Assembly: GCF_014203095.1 (NCBI RefSeq)
Contig: NZ_JACHIG010000006.1
Coordinates: forward strand, 124,001-188,000
Length of the DNA: 64,000 bases
Source: Prosthecobacter vanneervenii
GTDB taxonomy: Bacteria > Verrucomicrobiota > Verrucomicrobiia > Verrucomicrobiales > Verrucomicrobiaceae
Direction of reading: 5' to 3'
The position numbers and the translations under genes were made by a program. The notes below the pieces were generated by a model. That model did no database searches. It had not been told where the DNA came from and saw only the letters and a list, made by a program, of their open reading frames with translations. Below are positions 1 through 8,660 of this stretch, in pieces (the first letter of the stretch is position 1; the number at the start of each line of letters is the position of its first letter).

Positions 1-479
1 TGGAGCCAGCCGGAGACCTGGCCGAGGCGGCGGGAACCGGCGAGCTCCTTCATGATGCCCATCTTGGCCGGGCTGAGGACGGCGGCCTGGACGGCGAGTA
101 CAAAGAAGCCGACGAGGGAGATCTCGAGGGAGCCGGGCACGCGCTGCATCCACAGGGCGAGGGAGAGCCAGACGAAGCAGATGATCTGCATGACCTGCAT
201 CCAGATGATGACGTTGCGCTTGGAGAAGCGGTCAGACCAGTAGCCCGCGAGGGGGGCGAAGATCATGTAGGGAAGGGAGAAGATGGCGCCGAGCCAGAGC
301 TCCATGTGGCGGCCGACCCAGGAGTCCTTGGCAATGATGATGGACAGCGCGATGAGCAACATCTTGACGAAGTTGTCGCTGAAGGAGTTCATGGCCTGCA
401 CGAACAGCACGAGCACGATGGACGCCCAGTTTCGGCGTGGCAGATGGGGTGCGTGGTCGAGGTCTGCGGAGTCGGGCAT
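1..479 (-). CDS. MFS transporter, N-terminal part (runs off left edge)
   Basis: The 159 N-terminal residues of a major facilitator superfamily permease are visible; the rest lies beyond the window. After a short polar N-terminus come hydrophobic segments around VLVLFVQAMNSF, LLIALSIIIA and LWLGAIFSLPYMIFAPLAGY. The loop GYWSDRFSKRNVI matches MFS motif A between helices 2 and 3. The QAMNSFSDNFVK stretch resembles lysophospholipid transporters of the LplT group, but the substrate cannot be fixed from this fragment. The start is the ATG at 479, only 8 bp after the ispD stop codon, so the two genes are probably co-transcribed. Confidence 0.8.
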   Translation of the reverse strand, partial: MPDSADLDHAPHLPRRNWASIVLVLFVQAMNSFSDNFVKMLLIALSIIIAKDSWVGRHMELWLGAIFSLPYMIFAPLAGYWSDRFSKRNVIIWMQVMQIICFVWLSLALWMQRVPGSLEISLVGFFVLAVQAAVLSPAKMGIMKELAGSRRLGQVSGWL

Positions 480-487
480 GGGGGAGA

Positions 488-1156
488 TCAGTCCACAAAT
501 CGCTGTGCCAGCAGGATGTCTGCCGGGAAGGTGATCTTGGGGTTGAGTTCAAAGTTTTCGACGACGTGCACGGGAGCGCCGAGGTGCTGGACGGCGGAGA
601 CTTCGTCTGTGACGAGGAGGGAGTCGCGGATGACGGCGTCGTAGGCGCGGACGAGGAGGGGGCGCTGGAAGACCTGGGGGGTCTCCATGATCCAGGCGTG
701 GGCGCGGTCGATGGAGCCGATGATGAGGCCGGAGGGATCGCAGCGCTTGAGGGTCTCTGTCATGGGGCGTGCGCAGGCGACGGCGGCCTGGGTGCGTGCG
801 GCCTTGATGCAGCGGGTGATCTGCGCGACGGAGATGAGCGGGCGTGCGCCGTCGTGGACGGCGACGATGTCGCAGGCGGGGCTGAGGGCCTGGAGGCCGG
901 CGTGGACGGAGAGGTGACGCTCTGCGCCGCCGATGATGATCTGGGTGACCTTTTCCAGCCCGCCAGCGGTGCGCCAGGCCTCGATCTCGGGGCGCAGGCC
1001 CTCGCTGGTGACGACGATGATCTCGGCCACGGCCTCGCAGGCCTGGAAGGCGGCGAGGGTGCGGCTGAGCACGGGCTTTCCTGCCAGGGGAGCGAGGAGT
1101 TTATTGAACCCCATGCGCCGGCTGCTGCCTGCGGCAACGATGATGGCGGAGGTCAT
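488..1156 (-). CDS. ispD: 2-C-methyl-D-erythritol 4-phosphate cytidylyltransferase
   Basis: Third enzyme of the MEP (non-mevalonate) isoprenoid pathway. It transfers CMP from CTP to methylerythritol 4-phosphate in the cytoplasm. The 222 residues match the usual length of about 220-240. The nucleotide-binding signature AAGSSRRMG lies at residues 8-16, with the conserved Lys19 just after it, and the DGARP motif at residues 102-106. The C-terminal ENFELNPKITFPADILLA fits the family's closing segment. It is followed at 8 bp by the MFS gene and preceded by a 145-bp gap downstream of the YqeY gene; no IspF partner is adjacent. Confidence 0.95.
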   Translation of the reverse strand: MTSAIIVAAGSSRRMGFNKLLAPLAGKPVLSRTLAAFQACEAVAEIIVVTSEGLRPEIEAWRTAGGLEKVTQIIIGGAERHLSVHAGLQALSPACDIVAVHDGARPLISVAQITRCIKAARTQAAVACARPMTETLKRCDPSGLIIGSIDRAHAWIMETPQVFQRPLLVRAYDAVIRDSLLVTDEVSAVQHLGAPVHVVENFELNPKITFPADILLAQRFVD

Positions 1157-1301
1157 GAAGGCCGGGGAATCATGGAGCTATGGGACCCTGATTTAACAAC
1201 GCAAGAGATTAGAAGACCGCAGAGAATACCTTCTGAATCAAGGCTCTGTGATTTTTCATTGTCTGCGGTGTTGATTGGTTCAGTGTTTCAGAGGCCGGGT
1301 T

Positions 1302-1754
1302 TTAAGCGAGGCGTTTGGCCACTTCTGTGGAGATGGATTTGCTGTCGGCACGACCGGCGACGCGCTCCTGGAGGGCCTTCATGACGCCGCCCATGTCTTT
1401 TTTGGAGGTGGCGCCGAGCTCGGCGATGACGGCCTCGACGAGCTTGCCGAGGTCCTCGGCGCTCATGGCGGCGGGGAGGTATTTCTCAAGGACGGCGATC
1501 TCGGCCCTGGCGGCGGCGACGGCTTCGGGGCGGCCAGCTTTTTCGGCACCGTCCACGCTATCCTGCAGCTTTTTGATCTCCTTGCGGACGACGGCGAGGG
1601 CGTCGGTGTCGCCCAGCTCGCCTTCGGCGCCGAGTTTTTCGATGGCGGCGTATTTGAGGGCGGACTTCAGGTTGCGGATGACGTTGAGGGCCACGGTGTC
1701 CTTGGCACGCATGGCGTTTTTGAGGTCTTCGGAAATTTGGGCGGTGAAGCTCAT
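1302..1754 (-). CDS. yqeY: GatB/YqeY domain protein
   Basis: A 150-residue cytoplasmic protein of the YqeY family, related to the C-terminal tRNA-binding domain of the GatB amidotransferase subunit. Typical family features are the N-terminal DLKNAMRAKDTVALNVIRNL helix, the central VVRKEIKKLQDSV stretch and the C-terminal DMGGVMKALQERVAGRAD segment. Family members are full length at about 150 residues. The precise cellular role is unknown; an influence on tRNA-dependent amidation is only inferred from homology to GatB. It is transcribed divergently from the PIG-L deacetylase gene across about 80 bp. Confidence 0.92.
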   Translation of the reverse strand: MSFTAQISEDLKNAMRAKDTVALNVIRNLKSALKYAAIEKLGAEGELGDTDALAVVRKEIKKLQDSVDGAEKAGRPEAVAAARAEIAVLEKYLPAAMSAEDLGKLVEAVIAELGATSKKDMGGVMKALQERVAGRADSKSISTEVAKRLA

Positions 1755-1835
1755 GGGTGGGGAGCGGCTGGGTTGGATTTAGACGGGCTGGCGATCATGG
1801 CGTGGCGGCGGGCTTTGTCCAGACGTTAGGGAGGG

Positions 1836-2738
1836 GTGAATGGGAATGCGCTTGGCACTGCCCGTCATGCGGTGCATGGTCACAATCCCGTGCAATTTCG
1901 ACATCCCAAACACGATCTCTACATTCCAGACGAAACTGAACCGTGGACGGCGCTGAGGCGCGTCACGCATCTGGGGATTGTCTCCCATCAGGATGACCTG
2001 GAAATCGCCGCGTATCATGGCATCACCGAGTGCTTTCATGACAAGGAGCAGTGGTTTGGCGGAGTGGTGGTGACGGATGGTGCGGGCAGCCCGCGCAAGG
2101 GGCCGTATGAGAGCTACACGGATGAGGAGATGCAGAAGGTGCGCCTGATCGAACAGCGCAAGGCGGCGTATGTGGGCGAGTACAGCATCATGGTGCAGCT
2201 GGGGTACCCGAGCGATGAGATCAAGAAGCCGCGGCATGCGCCGGCGGTGGAGGATTTGAAATTCATCCTGGAGCATGCGCAGCCGAAGATCCTGTACCTC
2301 CACAACCCGTGCGACAGGCATGACACGCATGTGGCGACCTTTCTACGCTGCTTGGAGGCGATCCGCGAGCTGCCGCCGGAGATGCGCCCGGAGAAGGTCT
2401 ATGGCTGCGAGGTGTGGCGCAAGCTGGACTGGCTGCTGCACGACGACAAGGTGATGCTGTGGGTGGACAAGCACCCGCACATGCTGCGCCCGCTGCTGGG
2501 AGTGTTTGATTCGCAGATCAGCGGTGGGAAGCGCTATGACCTGGCGGAAGAAGGCCTGCGCCACGCGAATGCGACCTACTTTGACTCCCACACGACGGAC
2601 AAGACGAGCCTCTTAACGTTTGCGATGGATCTGACGCCGCTGACGCAGGACGACAGCCTGTGCCCGATCGAGTACTCGGTGAACTATGTGAAGCGGCTGG
2701 AGGCGGATGTGCACGACCGCGTGAAGAAGTTTATGTAA
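1836..2738 (+). CDS. PIG-L family deacetylase
   Basis: Zinc-dependent N-acetylglucosaminyl deacetylase-like enzyme (PIG-L/LmbE fold). The metal motif reads SHQDD at residues 50-54, with Gln in place of the commoner Pro, and a second metal ligand motif DRHDTH lies near residues 159-164. The substrate is probably an N-acetyl-sugar conjugate but cannot be specified. No signal peptide is seen. The start is uncertain: the reading frame opens at a GTG at 1836 right after a purine-rich GGGAGGGG, but the GTG at 1890, giving VQFRHPKHDLYIP, would be closer to where conserved sequence begins. No ATG is available upstream of the conserved region in this frame. Confidence 0.85.
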   Translation: MNGNALGTARHAVHGHNPVQFRHPKHDLYIPDETEPWTALRRVTHLGIVSHQDDLEIAAYHGITECFHDKEQWFGGVVVTDGAGSPRKGPYESYTDEEMQKVRLIEQRKAAYVGEYSIMVQLGYPSDEIKKPRHAPAVEDLKFILEHAQPKILYLHNPCDRHDTHVATFLRCLEAIRELPPEMRPEKVYGCEVWRKLDWLLHDDKVMLWVDKHPHMLRPLLGVFDSQISGGKRYDLAEEGLRHANATYFDSHTTDKTSLLTFAMDLTPLTQDDSLCPIEYSVNYVKRLEADVHDRVKKFM

Positions 2739-2826
2739 AGAGCGATGGTTTACGTTTGTTGACGGTGGTTTACAGTTGTTGACCGTTGTTGGCGACGGGG
2801 TGGTTGTTGTTTTGGGTGTTTGCCAT

Positions 2827-2850
2827 GCGCTGATCGACGGGCAGGAGTGC
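2827..2850. repeat. degenerate copy of the GGCAGGAGTGCC palindromic element
   Basis: The sequence GCGCTGATCGACGGGCAGGAGTGC shares 23 of 24 positions with 14589-14612, including a 12-nt flank beyond the hairpin core. Here the right half of the palindrome is lost (GCGG instead of GCCT). It lies in the short gap downstream of the PIG-L gene. The rest of that gap (2739-2826) holds repeats of the type GTTTACNNTTGTTGAC and no gene. Confidence 0.55.
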
Positions 2851-2851
2851 G

Positions 2852-2886
2852 GAAATAAAAATGCCAGCCGATTTCTCGGCTGGCAT
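2852..2886 (-). terminator. rho-independent terminator of the cyclophilin gene
   Basis: ATGCCAGCCGA and TCGGCTGGCAT form an 11-bp stem with a 4-nt loop (2861-2886). On the minus strand it is followed by TTTTTATTTCC. It lies 28 bp after the cyclophilin stop codon, in the correct orientation. Confidence 0.88.
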
Positions 2887-2914
2887 GGGGAGTTCTCGGA
2901 GCTGAGCGGGGTGA

Positions 2915-3502
2915 TTATTCCGCGAGTTTGGCGCTCTTGATGATGATGGGCTCAAGAGGGACGTCGCCGTGAGGGCCCTTGCGGCCGGTTTCGACGGCGG
3001 CCATGGCGTCCACGGTTTCCATGCCCTTGGTCACCTTGCCAAAGACGCAGTAGCCCCAGCCGTCCTGGCCCGGGTAGTCGAGGAAGGAGTTGTCCTTGAG
3101 GTTGATGAAGAACTGGGAGCTGGCGCTGTGGGGGTTGGGAGTGCGTGCCATGGCGATGGAGCCGCGGACGTTCTTGAGGCCGTTCTTGGCTTCGTTTTCG
3201 ATCTGGCCGTCGGGCTGCTTCTGCTGCATGTCGGGGGTGAAGCCGCCGCCCTGGGCCATGAAGCCTGGGATGACGCGGTGGAAGATGAGGCCGTCATAGA
3301 AGCCTTTCTTTACATAGCTGACGAAATTGGCCACGGAGATGGGGGCCTTGGCGGCATCGAGTTCGAGTTCGATGGTGCCTTTGGTGGTTTCCATCACGAT
3401 TTTCACAGGTTTGGCTTCGCTCACGGTTTGGGCTGGGGATGTTCCGGTCAGACCGGCAAACGCGAAAACGAGAGCGGCAAGAGTCGGTGCGATTGATTTC
3501 AT
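2915..3502 (-). CDS. exported cyclophilin-type peptidyl-prolyl cis-trans isomerase
   Basis: Catalyses cis/trans isomerisation of prolyl bonds, probably as a folding helper outside the cytoplasm. The 195-residue product starts at the ATG at 3502, because the residues from there form a clean signal peptide (MKSIAPTLAALVFAFAGLTG, cleavage near SPAQ). An upstream in-frame extension is polar and unlikely. The catalytic cyclophilin block FHRVIPGFMAQGG is present, followed by SIAMARTPNPHSASSQFFI and the Trp of DGWGYCVFGKV. Nearly all active-site residues (Arg, Phe, Gln, Phe) are retained, so it should be active. A strong terminator follows. Confidence 0.93.
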   Translation of the reverse strand: MKSIAPTLAALVFAFAGLTGTSPAQTVSEAKPVKIVMETTKGTIELELDAAKAPISVANFVSYVKKGFYDGLIFHRVIPGFMAQGGGFTPDMQQKQPDGQIENEAKNGLKNVRGSIAMARTPNPHSASSQFFINLKDNSFLDYPGQDGWGYCVFGKVTKGMETVDAMAAVETGRKGPHGDVPLEPIIIKSAKLAE

Positions 3503-3584
3503 AGGTGGGTTGGTAAGAACCGCGAATGAGCCACGGCGCCATTGATTTGCAATGGTCAAAATTGGGGGATGCCGAGGGCTGAAA

Positions 3585-3757
3585 ACAACTCGGCCCGGAA
3601 GGACCCAACCAAAATCCTTCCGGGCCTTTTAGGTGACCAAGGAGTCCCAACCATGAAGTGACTCCCCAGCTCGTTGTGTGTTTCCTCAGGCGAACCCGAG
3701 AAATGTTTGCGAAGCTCGCGCCTCAGCTGATTTTTAGTAGAGCAGCCAGCGGGCCAA
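3585..3757. repeat. tandem structured repeat, copy 1
   Basis: First of two copies spaced 255 bp apart in the 580-bp gene-free stretch between the cyclophilin and M16 genes. It contains a perfect 12-bp stem (GGCCCGGAAGGA / TCCTTCCGGGCC, 3592-3626) followed on the plus strand by TTTT. A second stem GGAGTC/GACTCC comes next, then a third possible stem CTCG/CGAG. It resembles a structured RNA or terminator-like element. No plus-strand gene lies upstream to be terminated. The open minus-strand frame across it is not convincing as protein (see rejected items). Confidence 0.8.
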
Positions 3758-3839
3758 AGTGAGTGAGAAGATGATGGGGAAAGTGAAAAAATTTGGCGCC
3801 ATGTGCCGGAGCGGTTGGCGGTGATGCCGGAGTGTAAAA

Positions 3840-4013
3840 ACAACTCGGCCCGGAAGGACCCAACCAAAATCCTTCCGGGCCTTTTAGGTGACCAAGGAGT
3901 CCCAACCATGAAGCGACTCCCCAGCTCGTTGTGTGTTTTCTCAGGCGAACCCGAGAAATATTTGTGAAGCTTGCGCCCCAACTGAGTGATGGATAGAGCA
4001 ACCGCCGGGCCAA
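3840..4013. repeat. tandem structured repeat, copy 2
   Basis: Second copy. The first 72 or so bases are identical to copy 1, and roughly the next 60 differ by seven transitions only (C/T or G/A). The 12-bp stem is at 3847-3881 with its TTTT tail. The ends diverge after GGGCCAA. The intervening 80 bp (3758-3839) is unrelated and contains no gene. Confidence 0.8.
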
Positions 4014-4040
4014 GTTTGGCGGGGAAGTTTGAAAAAATGA

Positions 4041-4069
4041 AAAAGGCGGCAACTTTTTTGAGCTGCCGC
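4041..4069 (-). terminator. rho-independent terminator of the M16 peptidase gene
   Basis: GCGGCA and TGCCGC (4046-4069) pair on the minus strand and are followed by CTTTTTC. It lies 12 bp past the M16 stop codon. Confidence 0.75.
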
Positions 4070-4081
4070 TTTAGCCAAGTC

Positions 4082-6649
4082 TCACTTTGGCAGCACGCGC
4101 ACTATGAAGGCTTTCTTTTCGCCGAAGTACTTGGCCGCGACGCGCTGGATTTCCTTGGAGCTGATGTCAGCCATGATGCCGGGGAGCTTTTGGAAGTGAT
4201 CCCAGCCGAGGCCGTTGATCTCGTTCCAGGCGCAGACGTCTGCCATGCTGCCATTGCCCTGCTGGGCGCGCAGCCAGGAGGAGCGCCACGTCACGCGGGC
4301 GCGGTCGATCTCGTCGGTGTGGAGGCCATTGGCGGCGAGGTCGTTGATCTGCGCCATGAGCTCCTTCTCTGCGAGCTTCACTTTTTTGGGGTCGGTGCCG
4401 ACGTAGAAGTAGAAGGCACCAGCGCCCATGGCAGCGAAGTTTTGCGCGCCCACGTAGTAGGCGAGGCCGAGCTCCTCGCGGATGCGGTTGAAGAGGCGGC
4501 TGCCCATGTCGCTGCAGGCTTCATCAATGAGATTGAGGGCGTGTACATCGCGGTCTTCGAGGCCGACGGTGCGGAAGCCGACGACGAGCACGGCCTGCTC
4601 CTTGTCCATGTGCTCGGTCCAGGCGGCGGGCTTGGCGCTGGCGTGGTACTCGCGTCCGAGGGCGATCTGGCGGCTGCCGCGTGGGAGTTTGGCCAGGGCT
4701 TTTTCGACCTGTTTTTTCATCTCGGCGGCTTTCACATCGCCAAAGACGGAGATGACGCCGTTGCCGGTGGCAAAGCTGGCCTGAAGCATGGCGCGGCAGT
4801 CGGCCAGCTTGAGTGAGGAGACGGTTTCTTCGGTGCCGAGTGCGGTGCGGTGGAAAGGCTGGCCGGCAAAGATCTCGCGGCGTGCCTTGCGCATGGCGAC
4901 GGTGAGCGGGTCCTCCTTTTCTTCGAGGATGCTGGCGATCTGGCGCTTCTTCACTTCAGCCAGCTGGGCCTGGGGAAGGGCGGGGTTGAGAATAAGGTCG
5001 GCCACGAGGTCAAGAGCGTCGGCTTCATCTCCACGCATCACATCGGCGCCGATTGTGTAGCGGTGGGCATCGGCGGTGCAGATGAGGCTGCCGCCGCGGT
5101 TTTCCAGCTCTGCAGCGATCTCTGCGGCGGCGCGTTTTTTGGTGCCCTTCAGAAGCATCTGTGCGGACACCTGCGTCACGCCAGCGGAGAGGTCTGTCTC
5201 TGCGAGCACGCCGGCGAGGAAATTGGTGCGGACGCTGACGAGCGGCAGGCGCGGGTTTTCCCCCACAATGAGGGTGAGTCCGTTCTTGAGCTTGAAGCGG
5301 TGGATGTCGGGGCGTGCGGAGTCTGAGCTGGCCGTGGCTTTGGAGCTGGTCTCCACGTCTTCTCCCACGGTCACGGTGCACATGGCCTCGGGCACGAGGT
5401 AGCGGCGGGCGGCATCTCGAATGACGTCTGGCGTCAGCGCGGAGATGGCGTGCAGAAACTGGCGCTGGTAATCGAGGGAGCCGGTGAGCAGCCAGCCATG
5501 GCCGAGGCTGCCGGCCTGGCCTTTCACGGTGCTGAGGGTGCGCATCTGGCTGCTGAGCGTGGCGCGCACGGCTTTCTCCAATTCGGCGCGACCGGGGCCG
5601 GTTTTCTTCATCACCTCGATGACTTCCAGCATGCCTTTGCGGAGCTTTTCGGCGTCGTCGGGATTGCATTCGGCCTCGACATTGAAGAGGCCCACTTCAG
5701 GTGCGCACCAAGCGCCGGCCCAGATGTAGTGAGCGAGGCTGCGCTTTTCCCGCAGCTCCTGGTAGAGGCGTGAGCTGCGGCCGGAGCCCAGCAGGAAGGC
5801 GAGCACGTCCAATGCGGGCTTGTCCTCATGGCTGTCTCCGGGAATCTGCCAGCCCAGGGCGATGCGGGTGAGCTCGGTGGCGAAGTTTTTGGAAGCTGTG
5901 CGGCCGCCCTGCTGGCGTGGCTCGGCTGGGAGCAGCACGGGGTCGAAGGCGCGGCGCTGCCAGTCGCCAAAGAGGCTGCGGACGCTCTCCAGCACGGCGG
6001 CGGTGTCCACATCTCCGGCGATGACGATGAAGGCGTTGTTGGGCACGTAGTGCCGCTGCACAAAGCCGTAAACATCCGCGCGGGAGATCTGGTCAAACAC
6101 CTCGCGGTGGCCGATGATGGGGTGGCGAAGCGGGTGCTGGCGGAAGGCGGTGGCCTGCATGAGGTGCTGCACGGCGCTGCCGGGATCGTCATTGTCCATG
6201 GCCATCTCGCGGCGGATGACCTCTTTTTCGCGAGTGAGTTCGTCGGCGTCGAATTTCGAATGCCGGATCATGTCTGCGAGGATGTCGAGGTAGCCCTCGG
6301 CATGCTCGGCCAGACCATCGATCCAGTACACGGTGCGGTTGAAGGAGGTGTAGGCGTTGACGTAACCGCCCAGAGCCTGGATGCCCTGGGAGATCTGCGC
6401 TGCGTCGCGTCTGGCGGTGCCTTTGAAGAGCATGTGCTCCACGCAGTGGGCGATGCCTGCGCCCGTGTGCTGTTCCTCATGAATGCTGCCTGCCTTGATC
6501 CATACCTGCACGCTGACCAGCGGGTGTGCGTGATCCTCCCGCACGATGACTTCCAGGCCATTGGGCAGGGTGGTGACGGCGGCATCCAGGGCGGGGACGG
6601 AAGGCGCGCCTGCTTTGGACGGCGCGGAACGGGACAGAACTTTTTTCAT
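4082..6649 (-). CDS. M16 family zinc metallopeptidase, two peptidase-like halves fused
   Basis: An 855-residue protein made of two M16 (insulinase/processing-peptidase-like) units. The N-terminal half has the inverted zinc motif HCVEH at residues 68-72 and the distal glutamate in EKEVIRREM (Glu148), so it should hydrolyse peptides. In the C-terminal half the equivalent position reads QVSAQ (around residue 488), so that half has lost its zinc ligands and probably acts as the partner domain. This mirrors active/inactive M16B pairs that are often separate genes. No signal peptide is visible, so a cytoplasmic location is likely. Its ATG overlaps the preceding stop by four bases (ATGA), indicating translational coupling with the Minf_1886-type gene. 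Confidence 0.93.
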   Translation of the reverse strand: MKKVLSRSAPSKAGAPSVPALDAAVTTLPNGLEVIVREDHAHPLVSVQVWIKAGSIHEEQHTGAGIAHCVEHMLFKGTARRDAAQISQGIQALGGYVNAYTSFNRTVYWIDGLAEHAEGYLDILADMIRHSKFDADELTREKEVIRREMAMDNDDPGSAVQHLMQATAFRQHPLRHPIIGHREVFDQISRADVYGFVQRHYVPNNAFIVIAGDVDTAAVLESVRSLFGDWQRRAFDPVLLPAEPRQQGGRTASKNFATELTRIALGWQIPGDSHEDKPALDVLAFLLGSGRSSRLYQELREKRSLAHYIWAGAWCAPEVGLFNVEAECNPDDAEKLRKGMLEVIEVMKKTGPGRAELEKAVRATLSSQMRTLSTVKGQAGSLGHGWLLTGSLDYQRQFLHAISALTPDVIRDAARRYLVPEAMCTVTVGEDVETSSKATASSDSARPDIHRFKLKNGLTLIVGENPRLPLVSVRTNFLAGVLAETDLSAGVTQVSAQMLLKGTKKRAAAEIAAELENRGGSLICTADAHRYTIGADVMRGDEADALDLVADLILNPALPQAQLAEVKKRQIASILEEKEDPLTVAMRKARREIFAGQPFHRTALGTEETVSSLKLADCRAMLQASFATGNGVISVFGDVKAAEMKKQVEKALAKLPRGSRQIALGREYHASAKPAAWTEHMDKEQAVLVVGFRTVGLEDRDVHALNLIDEACSDMGSRLFNRIREELGLAYYVGAQNFAAMGAGAFYFYVGTDPKKVKLAEKELMAQINDLAANGLHTDEIDRARVTWRSSWLRAQQGNGSMADVCAWNEINGLGWDHFQKLPGIMADISSKEIQRVAAKYFGEKKAFIVRVLPK

Positions 6650-7059
6650 GAGGATTTTTTCTCGCGCGGCTCACGCTGCGAGGAGGGAAGGAAAGGATTG
6701 GTGAAGGCTGTGGCGAAGTCGTAGCCACCGGCGAAGTCTTCGATGCTGTCGCCGTCGTTTTTGCCGAAGTAGCCGCACTCGATCAGGTTATAGACAATGT
6801 TGCCGACGTCTTCTCCGCGCTGGAGGCCCCACTGGTCGAGAATGATGTTGGACATGGGGCCGTACTCGGAGAGCACGTGCTCACGGAAGCCTGCCAGAAG
6901 CTCCTGGCCGCTCACATGCTGGTCCTCGGCATTTTCATCGCGGAATTTCTTGGCGGCCACGTGAAGGGCATCCCGCACCAGCTCGTAGGCTGCCGGGTGG
7001 TAACGTGGGTCATTTTGAATCGAGCGCCGGACGGCCTCGCCGAAGCTGATGGGAGTCAT
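6646..7059 (-). CDS. Minf_1886 family conserved protein
   Basis: A 137-residue soluble protein matching a family known only from Verrucomicrobia and Planctomycetes (Plancto_Ver_chp/Minf_1886 type), with no assigned function. Recognisable blocks are DPRYHPAAYELVRDAL, SGQELLAGFREHVLSEYGP and the WGLQRGEDVGNIVYNLIECG stretch, which all family members carry. The C-terminus is charged (REPREKKSS). It overlaps the M16 gene by 4 bp and lies 34 bp after the glycosyltransferase gene, so the three probably form an operon. Confidence 0.88.
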   Translation of the reverse strand: MTPISFGEAVRRSIQNDPRYHPAAYELVRDALHVAAKKFRDENAEDQHVSGQELLAGFREHVLSEYGPMSNIILDQWGLQRGEDVGNIVYNLIECGYFGKNDGDSIEDFAGGYDFATAFTNPFLPSSQREPREKKSS

Positions 7060-7093
7060 GAGCGGGCGGACAATGGAGGGGAGAAGAGCAGGG

Positions 7094-8398
7094 TCAATTC
7101 ACGGCTTGGGGGGAGGCCACGGCCTCCTGCAGCACGGCCTCAAAGCGCTCGGCCATGCGGGTGGCGCTGAATTCCTGGCGTACGCGCGCCACGCCGTTGC
7201 GGGAGAGCTTGTCGCGCAGTTCGCCGTCGTTGAGCAGGGTTTCCAGGGCATCGGCCAGCGCCTTGGCGTCGTCGGGCTTGCAGAGCACCCCGCCTTCCGT
7301 GGAGGCGATGAGCTCAGGGAAGGCGCCATGGTCCGGCTGCACCACGGGGACCCCGCTGGAGACGGCCTCAATGACGTAGAGTCCGAAGGCCTCCCCATAA
7401 GTGGCAGGGACGGTGAAGACGGTAAGGTCGTGGAAGAAATGGACCTTGTCTTTGAAGCTGACATTCGGCAGCCACTCCACGCGCTTCTCCAGTCCGGCGG
7501 CCTTGATCTTGCGCTGGAGCTCCGCCACGTATTTTTCATCGATGGGAGTCTTGGCGCCGCCGATGCGGAGCTTGACGCGCGGCACGGAGCCGCGTTTTGC
7601 GAGGTCGATGAAGGCATCCACCAAGGTGGTGAGGCCCTTGCCGTGGATCATGCGTGCAAAGTAGCCGATGGTGGGCCAGTTCGGGTCCGGGGAGGAGGTG
7701 GTGAAGGCGGTGGTGTCGATGCCATTGGGCATGACCTTGATCTGTCCTTCGGCGGCATCCAGGCGCTGGCGCATGAGGCCGGCGTAGAACTGGCTGGGGG
7801 CGACGAAAGCGCGTATGCTGCGTGCATTCCGCTGCATGGCCTGCCAGCACTGCGCGCGATAGGGCTCCGGCAGGGTGTCCAGAAAGCTGTCCTCTCCCTG
7901 CAGAGAGCATACCACCGGAATACCCAGCTCTTTTTCAATGGCCGGAGCGAGGCCGGTGAGCAGGCTGTTGGACAAAGAGACGACGTCAAACCTGCCGTGA
8001 CCGCGAATCCATTCGAGGAGCTTGTGCCATTCGCCCCACTGGCGGCCTTCGGAACCCAGCAGTGCGCCGAGGGTCATTTCCCCCAGCACCCGGGGGCTGG
8101 TCATTCCCATACGCTTTGAGGCCAGGCGCAGGCGGTCCGGTTTGTTGATCCAATTGTGGACGAACCTTGGCAGCTTGTGAAACCAGGTGAACTTCTGCTG
8201 CAAAAAGAGCGAGATGCCGCCGATCTGCACGGGCAGCTCCTGCGCGCCAAATTCACGGTCCGTCACCAGCGGCAGGTACAGCGGCGCCATGAGTGCATCG
8301 TGCCCACGCACGCGCAGCGCCTTGATCAGCGCATGGTCGCGCAGGCAGGAGCCGCAGTGGAAATTGCCGGTGCCGGGTGTGAGGTGGAGGATGCGCAT
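7094..8398 (-). CDS. glycosyltransferase, GT4/GT-B type
   Basis: A 434-residue GT-B fold enzyme that should move a sugar from a nucleotide donor to an unidentified acceptor, at the cytoplasmic side. The start is the ATG at 8398 giving MRILHLTPGTG, the usual first beta strand. The longer frame adds an unlikely hydrophilic leader. The C-terminal Rossmann domain carries GYFARMIHGKGL and the donor-binding EAFGLYVIEAVSSGVPVV with the E-x7-E spacing typical of family GT4. A CGSC motif sits near residue 16. The substrate is unknown. The gene begins the three-gene minus-strand operon with the Minf_1886 and M16 genes. Confidence 0.9.
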   Translation of the reverse strand: MRILHLTPGTGNFHCGSCLRDHALIKALRVRGHDALMAPLYLPLVTDREFGAQELPVQIGGISLFLQQKFTWFHKLPRFVHNWINKPDRLRLASKRMGMTSPRVLGEMTLGALLGSEGRQWGEWHKLLEWIRGHGRFDVVSLSNSLLTGLAPAIEKELGIPVVCSLQGEDSFLDTLPEPYRAQCWQAMQRNARSIRAFVAPSQFYAGLMRQRLDAAEGQIKVMPNGIDTTAFTTSSPDPNWPTIGYFARMIHGKGLTTLVDAFIDLAKRGSVPRVKLRIGGAKTPIDEKYVAELQRKIKAAGLEKRVEWLPNVSFKDKVHFFHDLTVFTVPATYGEAFGLYVIEAVSSGVPVVQPDHGAFPELIASTEGGVLCKPDDAKALADALETLLNDGELRDKLSRNGVARVRQEFSATRMAERFEAVLQEAVASPQAVN

Positions 8399-8660
8399 GA
8401 AAATGACGAAACCAGTACGAGGAATGACAGGGACAACCGTGAGCCGCACACAGGAGCGCCCCTGGTAGGAAGGGATACGCTGGCGGGTCCCGGTTCGTCC
8501 TCCCGATTTCGTCTTGGAAGAGCGTTAGGAAAAGGGATTTTTGACGGGCTGGGAGGAGATTTTCAGAGTTGTCTGACGTAAGCTAGGTGCGTTGGGTGTC
8601 GTTGGTTTTCGATGTTCCACCGCATGCTTTGCCAAGCCGCCCGATTATTGTGGTGTTATA
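8399..8660. other. gene-free stretch upstream of the glycosyltransferase
   Basis: No coding frame with recognisable sequence. This is the upstream region of the minus-strand glycosyltransferase operon and should contain its promoter. The whole gene-free region runs from 8399 to 9131 (733 bp), the largest in the window; the palindrome and terminator inside it are listed separately. Confidence 0.6.

Noticed and set aside
437-1384. A 315-residue plus-strand open frame opposite ispD
   Set aside because: It is antisense to a clear ispD gene and consists of low-complexity Gly/Asp/Ala/Glu sequence, a usual by-product of high-GC codon bias.
3556-3981. A 141-residue minus-strand open frame with a twice-repeated peptide across the tandem repeats
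   Set aside because: The two copies differ at mostly amino-acid-changing positions and the DNA is dominated by perfect hairpins; this fits a structured repeat rather than a protein.
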